From positions 11,376-17,570 of the forward strand of contig DKKP01000179.1 of NCBI GenBank assembly GCA_002455335.1: a DNA stretch of 6,195 nucleotides, written 5' to 3'. Under the pieces are notes generated by a model. That model was given only the letters and a program-made list of their open reading frames with translations. It was not told the DNA's origin and did not search any database. This DNA comes from Anaerolineales bacterium UBA6663. Its GTDB lineage: Bacteria > Chloroflexota > Anaerolineae > Anaerolineales > UBA6663. The translations under genes and the position numbers were made by a program. Below, in pieces: positions 1-6,195 of the stretch (its first letter is position 1; each line of letters starts with the position of its first letter).

Positions 1-27
1 CAAATCACCAATCGCAGATCACCAATG
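1..27 (-). repeat. Heptad repeat arm upstream of nuoG (copy 1, cut by the window edge)
   Basis: This AT-rich stretch reads on the minus strand as heptads CATTGGT, GATCTGC, GATTGGT and a partial GATTTG, the same unit (about GATTTGY) that builds the hairpin between nuoK and nuoL. Positions 1-16 are an exact 16-base reverse complement of 5123-5138, and 22 of 25 bases match over 1-25. The orientation and the closing AATG match the right-hand arm of the downstream copy. A left-hand arm, if present, would lie before the window, between this point and the preceding gene (probably nuoF). The function is unknown. It could be one arm of a dispersed palindromic element. Confidence 0.7.
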
Positions 28-32
28 ACATT

Positions 33-2519
33 ATGGCCGACCAAGTCACCCTCACCATCGACGGCGTTTCGGTTTCGGTGCCCAAGGGCACGTTGATCGT
101 CGACGCCGCCAAGCGGATCGACAACGATATACCGGTCTTCTGCTACCACCCGAAGCTCAAGCCGGTGGGCATGTGCCGGATGTGTCTGGTCGAGGTCGGC
201 CGCGTCATGAAAGACCGCGCCACAGGCCAGGTCGTGCTCGACGACGCCGGCCAGCCCAAGATCGGCTACGGCCCCAAGCTCGAGACCGCCTGCACCACGC
301 CGGTTGAGCCGGGGATGGTCGTGGTCGGCGCCAGCCAGAAGGTCACGGATGCGCGCGACGACATCCTCGAGTTTCTGCTGACCTCGCACCCGCTCGACTG
401 CCCGGTGTGCGACAAGGGCGGCGAGTGCCCGCTCCAGAACCTGACCCTGCGCCACGGCCCGGGCAAGAGCCGCTTCATCTATGACGACAAGCAGAAGAAC
501 GACAAACACGTGCCGCTCGGCGGGCCTGACGACGCCCTGATCTTCCTTGACCGCGAGCGCTGCATCCAGTGCGCGCGCTGCACGCGCTTCTGCGACGAGA
601 TCGCGGACGATCATGTCCTCGGCTTCTATCAGCGCGGGCGCAAGATCGAGATCGCGACCTTCAGCGAGCCCGGCTTCGACAGCAAGTTCTCGGGCAACAC
701 CACCGACATCTGCCCGGTCGGCGCGCTCACCACGGCTGACTTCCGCTTCGGGGCCCGGCCGTGGGAGCTCACCACCTCGGCTTCGATCTGCAACCATTGC
801 CCGGTCGGCTGCAACACCACGTTCAGCACCCGGCGCGAGGCCAAGAGCGGCGGCAAGCAGGTCATCAAGCGCGTGCTGCCGCGCCAGAACGAGCAGGTCA
901 ACGAGGTCTGGATCTGCGACAAAGGCCGCTTTGGCTACCACTTCGTCGAGTCGCCAGCGCGTTTGACCGCGCCGCTGGTGCGCAAGGACGGCAAGCTGGT
1001 CGAGGCCACCTGGGATGAGGCGCTCACGCGCGTGGCCGAGACGCTCAAGGCGGCCGGCTCGGCGCTGGTCGGCCTGGCCGGTGGGCGGCTGAGCAACGAA
1101 GACCTGTTCGCCTTCAAGCAGGCGGTGACCGGCGTCGGGGGCAAGGCGCTGCTCGACGCTCAACTTGCCGGCGGCGAGTTGACGACAGTCGTCGGCGTGA
1201 GCGTCGGGACGGATCTCGGGCAGATCGGCAAGGGCACGGCTATCCTGGTCGTCGCGACCGACCTCGAGGAAGAAGCGCCGCTGTGGTGGCTGCGGGTCAA
1301 GGCGGCGGCGGAGCGCGGCGCGACCCTGATCGTGGCCAACGCCCGTCCGACCAAGACCGATCGCCACGCCAAACATGTCGTGCGCTACGACGTCGGCAAC
1401 GCAGTCTCGACCGTGGCCGGCATGCTGCTCGAGGGCTCAAGCGAGTACGCCACAGCGTTTGCGCAGGCCGAGAACGCGCTCGTCTTTTACGGGCGCGAGG
1501 GCCTCGACTTCGCCGGCACTCAGGCGCTGGCCCAGGCCTGCGCCAACCTCCTGATCGAGACCAAACACGTCGGCCGGGCCAACAACGGCCTGATCGGCGT
1601 GTGGACTTCGGCCAACGCCCAGGGCGCGGCCGAGCTTGGCTTGACGGCCATGCCAGCCACGCCGGCCCTGCTCGCCGCGGCGCGCGCTGCCTGGTTCATG
1701 GGCACCGACCCGCTCGGCGACGGACGCCTGACCCAAAATGACCTGCCGCCCTTTACGGTTGTGCAGGAGCTCTTCCTGACCGAGACTGCCAAAGCCGCGG
1801 ACGTCGTTCTGCCGGCGGCGGCCTGGGCCGAGCGCGAAGGCACTTACACAAGCGGCGAGCGGCGCGTCCAGCGCTTCTACCCGGCTGTGCCGGCGCCGGG
1901 CTCGGCGCGTCCCGACTGCCAGATCATTGCCGAGATCGGCAAGGCCATGGGCGCCACGCGCTTTGGCGGCTTCCCGGCCCAGGTGTTCCTCGAGATCGCG
2001 AAGACCGTGCCGGCCTTCGCCGGACTGAACTACGCAGCCGTGAGCGCTGTTGCGCCTCAATGGCCGGATGTGGGCGGGCGCGATCAATACTACGGCGGCG
2101 CCTCGACGACGAACCTGCAAGGTCTGGGCGTGCAACTGCCATCGGCCGCGGAGCGCGGCGTCGTGCCGCAGGCCGCGCGGGCCGAAGCGCCCAAGCTGGC
2201 CCACCCGGTCGGCACCATGCTTGTGTTGCCGGTGGCGAAGCTCTTCGATCGGGGCGCGACGTTTGCGCCCTCGACTTTGGTGCACCCGCGCGTCCCGGCG
2301 CCGTTCGTGGCGATCAATCCGGTTGACGCGGAGCGGATCGGGATCGCTGACGGCGATGACGTTGAACTGGCCCTGGATGCAGCCACCCTGGTCGTGCCGG
2401 CCCGGGTAACGGCCGATGCGCCCGAGGGTGTGCTGCTGTTGCCTGTCGGCCTGGGCGTCGACACGCCCGAGGGCCCGGCCGCCGCGCGTGTGTCGAAAGC
2501 CGTGCGCGTGGCTGTGTGA
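33..2519 (+). CDS. nuoG: NADH-quinone oxidoreductase subunit G (complex I 75-kDa-type iron-sulfur subunit)
   Basis: NuoG carries electrons from the NuoE/NuoF NADH-oxidising module along a chain of iron-sulfur clusters towards NuoI, in the cytoplasmic arm of complex I. The 828 residues fall in the family range (Thermus Nqo3 about 780, E. coli about 910). An N-terminal ferredoxin-like domain holds the N1b [2Fe-2S] ligands C37, C48, C51 and C87. The N5 motif follows with H119, C123, C126 and C132, then N4 with C177, C180, C183 and C227 (in TDICPVGALT). An N7-type set C253, C256, C260 and C295 opens the molybdopterin-oxidoreductase-like region, which runs to about residue 720 and is catalytically inert in complex I. 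A molybdopterin-dinucleotide-binding-like beta domain ends the protein (about 740-828). The ATG at 33 gives the usual MADQVTLTIDG opening. No convincing Shine-Dalgarno precedes it. nuoH follows after 19 bases. Confidence 0.97.
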   Translation: MADQVTLTIDGVSVSVPKGTLIVDAAKRIDNDIPVFCYHPKLKPVGMCRMCLVEVGRVMKDRATGQVVLDDAGQPKIGYGPKLETACTTPVEPGMVVVGASQKVTDARDDILEFLLTSHPLDCPVCDKGGECPLQNLTLRHGPGKSRFIYDDKQKNDKHVPLGGPDDALIFLDRERCIQCARCTRFCDEIADDHVLGFYQRGRKIEIATFSEPGFDSKFSGNTTDICPVGALTTADFRFGARPWELTTSASICNHCPVGCNTTFSTRREAKSGGKQVIKRVLPRQNEQVNEVWICDKGRFGYHFVESPARLTAPLVRKDGKLVEATWDEALTRVAETLKAAGSALVGLAGGRLSNEDLFAFKQAVTGVGGKALLDAQLAGGELTTVVGVSVGTDLGQIGKGTAILVVATDLEEEAPLWWLRVKAAAERGATLIVANARPTKTDRHAKHVVRYDVGNAVSTVAGMLLEGSSEYATAFAQAENALVFYGREGLDFAGTQALAQACANLLIETKHVGRANNGLIGVWTSANAQGAAELGLTAMPATPALLAAARAAWFMGTDPLGDGRLTQNDLPPFTVVQELFLTETAKAADVVLPAAAWAEREGTYTSGERRVQRFYPAVPAPGSARPDCQIIAEIGKAMGATRFGGFPAQVFLEIAKTVPAFAGLNYAAVSAVAPQWPDVGGRDQYYGGASTTNLQGLGVQLPSAAERGVVPQAARAEAPKLAHPVGTMLVLPVAKLFDRGATFAPSTLVHPRVPAPFVAINPVDAERIGIADGDDVELALDAATLVVPARVTADAPEGVLLLPVGLGVDTPEGPAAARVSKAVRVAV

Positions 2520-2538
2520 TTTCGAGAGAGTATCCAGC

Positions 2539-3693
2539 ATGACTATCGATTGGACCCTTTTGATTGAGTGGACTGTCAAATCGGCGATCAGCATCGCCGT
2601 GATGCTGGCCGGATTCGCCTACATGACCTGGGCCGAGCGCAAGGTCGCGGCCAAGCTGCAGACGCGCATCGGCCCGAACCGCCGCGGCCCGTTCGGCCTG
2701 CTCTTCCCGGTGGCAGACGGCCTCAAGCTGATCTTCAAAGAAGAGACCATGCCGATCGGCGCCGATAAGTGGGTCTTCATCCTCGCGCCGATGATCACGG
2801 TCGTGCCGGCGCTTGTCGTGCTGGCTGTGGTGCCCTGGGGTCCGTCGATCGAGGTGCCGTGGCGGACGCCCGAGATGGGCCCGATGCCGCTTGGCCTGGC
2901 GGATCTGAACGTCGGCATCATGTACATCCTGTCGGTGACCTCAATCGCCGTGTATGGCGTGGCGCTGGGCGGCTGGGCGAGCAACAACAAGTACGCGACG
3001 CTGGGTGGGCTCCGCGCCTCGGCCCAGATGATCGCGTACGAGATCCCGCTCGGGCTATCGATGATCGGCGTGCTGATGTTGGCGGGCTCGATGAGCATGG
3101 GCGATATCGTCGCCGCGCAGAGCTCGATGTGGTTTGTGGCCTACCAGCCGCTGGCGGCCCTGATCTTCTACATCGCAGGCCTGGCCGAGACCAACCGCGC
3201 GCCGTTCGACATGCCCGAGGCCGAGCAGGAACTGACGGCCGGCTTTCACACCGAATACGGCGGCATGAAGTTCGCGATGTTCTTCATGGCCGAGTACGTC
3301 AAGATGATCGGCGTGAGCGCAATCTTCACCACGATGTTCCTGGGCGGCTGGCAGGGCCCGTTCGTCGAACAGGTGCCGCTGCTCGGCATCGTGTATTTCT
3401 GGGGCAAGACGATCGCGTCGTTGATCTTCATGATCTGGGTGCGTTCGACGCTGCCGCGTCTGCGCTACGACAGGCTGATGGCCTTTGGCTGGAAGGTGTT
3501 GCTGCCGCTGGCTCTGGCCAATGTCGTGTTCACGGCGGCTGTGCTTGTCGGACGGAATGAGGGCAACTTCCTGGCGGCCGGCATCGTCACGGCCATCCTG
3601 GTGTTGATCGTGATCGTCGTGGCAGTCGTTGCCTTCTCGCGCAAGCGAGAGCGCCCGGTGGTGGCGCCGAAGACGCCGCTGGTCAAAAGTTGA
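2539..3693 (+). CDS. nuoH: NADH-quinone oxidoreductase subunit H (complex I ND1-type membrane subunit)
   Basis: NuoH forms most of the quinone-binding chamber where the membrane arm meets the peripheral arm, and starts the proton-transfer path. The 384-residue hydrophobic protein carries the family signatures: AERKVAAKLQTRIGPNRRGP at residues 32-51, then PVADGLKLIFKEE (57-69), and the acidic quinone-side loop AGLAETNRAPFDMPEAEQEL (213-232) followed by GFHTEYGGMKFAMFFMAEY (235-253). WVRSTLPRLRYDRLM (300-314) precedes the last conserved helix. The C terminus is longer than E. coli NuoH (about 325 residues): residues 344-366 form one more predicted membrane helix, ending in a basic tail with SRKRER. 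The ATG at 2539 is chosen because it gives the normal N terminus and has a weak purine run GAGAGAG eight bases upstream. The open frame continues upstream inside nuoG, but that part is out of frame with nuoG and unlike the family. Confidence 0.97.
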   Translation: MTIDWTLLIEWTVKSAISIAVMLAGFAYMTWAERKVAAKLQTRIGPNRRGPFGLLFPVADGLKLIFKEETMPIGADKWVFILAPMITVVPALVVLAVVPWGPSIEVPWRTPEMGPMPLGLADLNVGIMYILSVTSIAVYGVALGGWASNNKYATLGGLRASAQMIAYEIPLGLSMIGVLMLAGSMSMGDIVAAQSSMWFVAYQPLAALIFYIAGLAETNRAPFDMPEAEQELTAGFHTEYGGMKFAMFFMAEYVKMIGVSAIFTTMFLGGWQGPFVEQVPLLGIVYFWGKTIASLIFMIWVRSTLPRLRYDRLMAFGWKVLLPLALANVVFTAAVLVGRNEGNFLAAGIVTAILVLIVIVVAVVAFSRKRERPVVAPKTPLVKS

Positions 3694-3695
3694 GT

Positions 3696-3699
3696 GAGG
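3696..3699 (+). promoter_or_regulatory. Ribosome binding site of nuoI
   Basis: GAGG lies four bases before the ATG at 3704 and only one base before the in-frame GTG at 3701. The spacing favours the ATG. It is short and a little close, so this is a modest call. Confidence 0.5.
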
Positions 3700-3703
3700 T
3701 GTG

Positions 3704-4204
3704 ATGATCACTGAAATCCTCAAGGGGTTTGTCACGACCGGCAAGGTCGCGTTCCAGCCGGCACAGACGATTCAGTATCCGGAGCAGCGCAGACCTGTGG
3801 CGGCGCGTTTCAAGGGCCGGCACGAGCTAAAGCGCTATGACAACGGGCTGGAGAAGTGCATCGGCTGTGCGTTGTGCGCGGCCGCCTGTCCGGCCGACGC
3901 GATCTTCGTCGAGGCCTCGGAGAACACCGACGAGAAGCGCTTCTCGCCCGGTGAGCGCTACGCGAGCACCTACGAGATCAATTTGCTGCGCTGCATCTTC
4001 TGCGGCTTCTGCGAAGACGCCTGCCCGACCGAGGCGATCGTGCTCGAAAGCAACTACGAACTTTCGTATACCGACCGCCACGATGCCATCATTACAAAGG
4101 ACAAGCTCCTTGTGGCGCCTGCGACTGGCCAACCGACCACGCCGATGCAAGTCGAGCCGGGCACGTTCGACCGCCCCGTGCCGGACATGAAGAACCCGGA
4201 TTGA
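3704..4204 (+). CDS. nuoI: NADH-quinone oxidoreductase subunit I (2x[4Fe-4S] ferredoxin-type subunit)
   Basis: NuoI holds clusters N6a and N6b, which relay electrons from the NuoG chain to cluster N2 in NuoB beside the quinone site. The 166-residue protein has two ferredoxin motifs: C52, C55, C58 with C62 (CIGCALCAAACP) and C97, C100, C103 with C107 (CIFCGFCEDACP). By the family rule, each first triplet pairs with the fourth cysteine of the other motif. The N-terminal 35 residues include the segment that lies along the membrane arm, ending in RFKGRHELKRY just before the first motif. RFSPGERYASTYEINLLRC between the motifs is typical of the family. The tail after about residue 140 is proline-rich and variable. 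A GTG one codon upstream (3701) could also serve as start. The gene sits 10 bases after nuoH and 19 before nuoJ. Confidence 0.97.
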   Translation: MITEILKGFVTTGKVAFQPAQTIQYPEQRRPVAARFKGRHELKRYDNGLEKCIGCALCAAACPADAIFVEASENTDEKRFSPGERYASTYEINLLRCIFCGFCEDACPTEAIVLESNYELSYTDRHDAIITKDKLLVAPATGQPTTPMQVEPGTFDRPVPDMKNPD

Positions 4205-4223
4205 GGCGAAGAAGGATGACGCA

Positions 4224-4784
4224 ATGACACTCGAGTGGATTCTCTTCTTCGCTCTTGCCGCAATCGCCGTGCTTTCGGCGCTCGGAATGTTGCGTAGCCG
4301 CAATGCCGTGCATGCGGCCATGTACCTGGTCGCCAATTTCGCCGTGGTGGCGCTGTTCTACCTGCTGCTCAATGCGCCGTTTATCGCGATGGTCCAGGTG
4401 ACCGTCTATGCCGGCGCGATTATGGTGCTCTTCGTCTTCGTGATCATGCTGCTCGGCGCCGAGCGGTTGAGCGACGAGAGTCAGGCGCTTCCGCTGCAAG
4501 GCTATCTGGCCTGGACGGCCGGCGGGATTGTGGCGTTGACGCTTGTGCTCGTGGTCTATCAAAGCATCACGACAGGTCAGGCCCCGTTGCCGACGACCGC
4601 TGTGCCCGCCGATTTCGGCAGTCCGGCGGCGATCGGTCAGTTGATGTATGGCCAGGCCACGCCTGAGAATCCGCTCAGCTACGTCCTGCCATTCGAAGTG
4701 ACGTCGTTGTTGCTGCTGGTCGGCATGATCGGCGCCGTGGTGCTGACGCGCGATGCGTTGACGCGCGGCCGCGAGAAACGCTGA
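4224..4784 (+). CDS. nuoJ: NADH-quinone oxidoreductase subunit J (complex I ND6-type membrane subunit)
   Basis: NuoJ is a small membrane-arm subunit between NuoH and NuoK. Its third helix contains the pi-bulge thought to switch the water path during turnover. The 186-residue protein has five predicted membrane helices. The first two are followed by [20 protein letters not shown] (57-76), which holds the conserved Y62 and the glycine of the bulge region. E80 follows in LLGAERL. A fourth helix lies near 94-112, then a variable loop (about 115-153), and the conserved last helix [18 protein letters not shown] (157-174). A basic tail RGREKR ends the protein. The ATG at 4224 has a good ribosome binding site, GAAGGA at 4211-4216, seven bases upstream. 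nuoK follows after 17 bases. Confidence 0.96.
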   Translation: MTLEWILFFALAAIAVLSALGMLRSRNAVHAAMYLVANFAVVALFYLLLNAPFIAMVQVTVYAGAIMVLFVFVIMLLGAERLSDESQALPLQGYLAWTAGGIVALTLVLVVYQSITTGQAPLPTTAVPADFGSPAAIGQLMYGQATPENPLSYVLPFEVTSLLLLVGMIGAVVLTRDALTRGREKR

Positions 4785-4790
4785 GCGCCA

Positions 4791-4797
4791 AGGGGGA
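4791..4797 (+). promoter_or_regulatory. Ribosome binding site of nuoK
   Basis: AGGGGGA lies four bases before the ATG at 4802. An in-frame TTG directly before it (4799) is one base from the site and is too close to be the better start. This supports the ATG. Confidence 0.65.
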
Positions 4798-4801
4798 CTT
4801 G

Positions 4802-5113
4802 ATGCTACCCGGTATCCCAACCTATGCTTACGTCGGCCTCTCGGCCGTTTTGTTCGCGATGGGCGTGATCGGCGTGCTGACGCGCCGCAATGCGATCACG
4901 ATCTTCATGTCGATCGAGTTGATGCTCAACTCGGCCAATCTGGTGTTCGTCGCCTATGCGCGTCAGTACGCGAGTATGAACGGCCAGGTCTTTGTGTTCT
5001 TCGTCATGGTCGTGGCCGCCGCCGAAGTGGCGATCGGCCTGGCCCTGATCGTCGCGATCTTCCGGTCCAAGCGTAGCATCGACGTGGATGCGCTGAGGCA
5101 GCTCCAGGGTTGA
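4802..5113 (+). CDS. nuoK: NADH-quinone oxidoreductase subunit K (complex I ND4L-type membrane subunit)
   Basis: NuoK is the small three-helix subunit that forms the fourth (E-channel) proton route together with NuoH and NuoJ. At 103 residues it matches the family size of about 100. The two membrane glutamates essential in E. coli (E36 and E72) appear as E39 in [12 protein letters not shown] and E75 in [13 protein letters not shown], with the same spacing of 36. The loop RRNAI (28-32) after the first helix is also conserved. The ATG at 4802 is preferred over the adjacent TTG because of the AGGGGGA site upstream. The stop codon TGA (5111-5113) is unusual in that its last two bases are also the first two bases of the heptad repeat array that follows. 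Confidence 0.97.
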   Translation: MLPGIPTYAYVGLSAVLFAMGVIGVLTRRNAITIFMSIELMLNSANLVFVAYARQYASMNGQVFVFFVMVVAAAEVAIGLALIVAIFRSKRSIDVDALRQLQG

Positions 5114-5193
5114 TTTGCGATTTGCGATTGGTGATTTGTGATTTCCTCTCGGCATAGAAGAAATCACAAATCGCTAATCGCCAATCGCAAATG
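5112..5193. repeat. Large heptad-repeat hairpin between nuoK and nuoL (copy 2)
   Basis: Two 32-base arms, 5114-5145 and 5160-5191, are inverted copies with 29 of 32 bases matching. As RNA, two of the three differences become G-U pairs, leaving 31 of 32 positions paired around a 14-base loop (5146-5159). The left arm is a tandem array: GATTTGC, GATTTGC, GATTGGT, GATTTGT and partial GATTTC. The right arm is the reverse: GAAATC, ACAAATC, GCTAATC, GCCAATC, GCAAATG. Each arm is under 42% GC inside much richer DNA. No run of T follows the stem on either strand, so it is not a standard intrinsic terminator. It may be a transposable or REP-like palindrome, or an mRNA structure affecting nuoL expression or mRNA processing. 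Its role cannot be told from the sequence. Confidence 0.85.
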
Positions 5194-5196
5194 GTT

Positions 5197-5201
5197 AGGG
5201 G
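5197..5201 (+). promoter_or_regulatory. Ribosome binding site of nuoL
   Basis: AGGGG lies four bases before the ATG at 5206, close to the arrangement at nuoK. An in-frame ATG at 5191 lies at the foot of the hairpin with no purine-rich site upstream, so 5206 is the better start. The site begins only a few bases after the stem, so the hairpin leaves it free. Confidence 0.65.
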
Positions 5202-5205
5202 TTCT

Positions 5206-6195
5206 ATGTTTGCTCTTGTACCCATGATCGTCTTATTGCCCCTCGCCGGGGCCGTCGTCAACGCCCTGTTCGGGCGTCAGCTCGGGGCTCACCGCAGCGC
5301 CTGGCTGGCCGTGACGATGGCGGCGCTGGCTTTCATCGTCGGGCTGATCCAACTGGGTGGGCTGTTGGGCAACGGCGGCGAGGCCGTGATCGTGCCTGTG
5401 GCCACCTGGCTGAGCGTCGGCGACCTGCACGTCGATTGGGCTTTTCAGGTCGATGCGCTCTCGGTCACCATGATGCTCGTCGTCACCGGTGTCGGCACGC
5501 TGATCCACGTCTATGCGGTCGGCTACATGCGCGAAGATGTGGTGCACAACGGCGACCCGGCGCGCTACACGCGCTTTTTCATCTTCCTCAACCTCTTCCT
5601 GGCCATGATGCTGATCCTGGTCGGCGCGGACGGCTACGCGATGCTGTTCGTCGGCTGGGAGGGCGTGGGCCTGAGCTCGTATCTGCTGATCGGCTTCTGG
5701 TTCGAGAAGGGCGAAAACAACATCGGCAACACCCGGGCCGGGATGAAGGCCTTTATCGTCAACCGCGTCGGCGATCTGGGCTTGATGATCGCGATGGCGC
5801 TGCTGTTCTGGAACTTCGGATCGCTGACCTACCGCGAGGTGTTCGAGAACATCGAGCACGCGTTGGCCGATCCGGCGGCCCTGGCGATCCTGGCCGCGGT
5901 CGGCGTGCTCTTCCTGGTCGGCGCGGCCGGGAAGTCGGCGCAGTTCCCGCTCTTCGTCTGGCTCCCCGACGCCATGGCCGGCCCGACGCCGGTCTCGGCC
6001 CTGATCCACGCCGCGACGATGGTCACCGCCGGCGTCTATCTGATCGCGCGCTCCAACCCGATCTACCACGCCACGGTCGATGCCTATGGCTTCAGCCCAT
6101 CGGACCTTGTGGCCTGGACCGGGGCGCTGACCGCCCTGATCGCGGCCACGATCGCCGTCGCGCAGAACGACATCAAGAAGGTGCTGGCCTACTCG
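5206..6195 (+). CDS. nuoL: NADH-quinone oxidoreductase subunit L (complex I ND5-type antiporter-like subunit), 3' end outside the window
   Basis: NuoL is the distal Mrp-antiporter-like proton pump of the membrane arm. The window holds the first 330 residues, without a stop; the family is usually 600-700 residues long. FQVDALSVTMMLVVTGVGTLIHVYAVGYM (from residue 80) is the typical ND5 start region. FVGWEGVGLSSYLLIGFWF (148-166) holds E152, the likely equivalent of E. coli E144. NRVGDLG (186-192) holds D190, like D178. GKSAQFPLFVWLPDAMAGPT (242-261) holds K243, like K229. PVSALIHAATMVTAGVYL (262-279) holds H268, and the sequence reaches AQNDIKKVLAYS at the edge. All these proton-path residues are present, so the visible half looks functional. 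It follows nuoK after 92 bases, the widest gap in the operon. NuoM and NuoN would be expected downstream. Confidence 0.96.
   Translation, partial: MFALVPMIVLLPLAGAVVNALFGRQLGAHRSAWLAVTMAALAFIVGLIQLGGLLGNGGEAVIVPVATWLSVGDLHVDWAFQVDALSVTMMLVVTGVGTLIHVYAVGYMREDVVHNGDPARYTRFFIFLNLFLAMMLILVGADGYAMLFVGWEGVGLSSYLLIGFWFEKGENNIGNTRAGMKAFIVNRVGDLGLMIAMALLFWNFGSLTYREVFENIEHALADPAALAILAAVGVLFLVGAAGKSAQFPLFVWLPDAMAGPTPVSALIHAATMVTAGVYLIARSNPIYHATVDAYGFSPSDLVAWTGALTALIAATIAVAQNDIKKVLAYS

Noticed and set aside
25..96. Short upstream open frame overlapping the nuoG start (ATG at 25, stop at 94-96)
   Set aside because: Its 23 codons have no ribosome binding site or recognisable leader peptide. The ATG comes from the repeat end, so chance is enough to explain it.
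2416..2538. Upstream in-frame extension of nuoH into nuoG
   Set aside because: The extra 41 residues are arginine- and cysteine-rich out-of-frame nuoG sequence unlike any NuoH N terminus. The ATG at 2539 gives the normal protein.
1437..2594. Long antisense open frame (385 codons) opposite nuoG
   Set aside because: It lies against a well-conserved nuoG, its translation is rich in R, H, G and Q with no recognisable domain, and GC-rich third positions commonly open such frames.
3055..3744. Antisense open frame (229 codons) over nuoH and the start of nuoI
   Set aside because: It is H, R and D-rich with no family resemblance, spans a gene junction and opposes conserved nuoH signatures.
5114..5191. 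Intrinsic transcription terminator
   Set aside because: The stem is long and AT-rich and neither strand has a T-run after it. The operon must also continue into nuoL, so a strong terminator here is unlikely.
5112..5193. CRISPR array or tRNA-like structure
   Set aside because: The units are seven bases long with no spacers, and the fold is one long hairpin without cloverleaf arms.
5233..6069. Antisense open frame (278 codons) opposite nuoL
   Set aside because: The translation is low-complexity D, H, Q and R-rich sequence typical of the reverse strand of a hydrophobic membrane protein gene, and nuoL is clearly the coding strand.
1..6195. A new defence, mobile or biosynthetic system
   Set aside because: Every gene is a standard complex I subunit in canonical order with its key residues intact. 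Only the intergenic heptad repeats are unexplained.

Overview
The window is a stretch of a bacterial respiratory complex I (proton-pumping NADH:quinone oxidoreductase, NDH-1) operon. Six genes lie head to tail on the + strand in the canonical order nuoG-nuoH-nuoI-nuoJ-nuoK-nuoL. The first five are complete. nuoL runs off the right edge after 330 codons, roughly half its usual length. The DNA is GC-rich with strong G/C at third codon positions, so many long antisense and out-of-frame open frames appear; none looks like a gene.

The organism is a GC-rich bacterium. The operon order, the Thermus-like long loop in the N1b site of NuoG, the retained N7 cluster ligands and the extra C-terminal helix of NuoH would fit Chloroflexota (for example Anaerolineae) or a similar deep lineage. 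This is an inference from general resemblance, not a database result.

Layout: positions 1-32 hold part of an AT-rich heptanucleotide repeat just ahead of nuoG. nuoG (33-2519) encodes the large iron-sulfur subunit of the peripheral arm. nuoH (2539-3693) encodes the membrane subunit that forms the quinone chamber. nuoI (3704-4204) encodes the 2x[4Fe-4S] subunit that passes electrons to the last cluster. nuoJ (4224-4784) and nuoK (4802-5113) encode small membrane-arm subunits. nuoL (5206 to the edge) encodes the distal antiporter-like pump. Four of the five gaps are 10-19 bases, as expected of one polycistronic mRNA. The nuoK-nuoL gap is 92 bases and is filled by a large, nearly perfect hairpin built from heptad repeats.

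Together the products carry electrons from NADH (entering through NuoE/NuoF, not in this window) along the NuoG and NuoI clusters to quinone at NuoH, and couple this to proton transfer through NuoH, J, K and L.

The genes are conventional and I see no new enzymatic system. The one unexplained item is the heptad repeat family (consensus about GATTTGY). It occurs as a full inverted pair between nuoK and nuoL and as at least one arm before nuoG. It supplies most of the nuoK stop codon and sits next to the translation starts of nuoG and nuoL.
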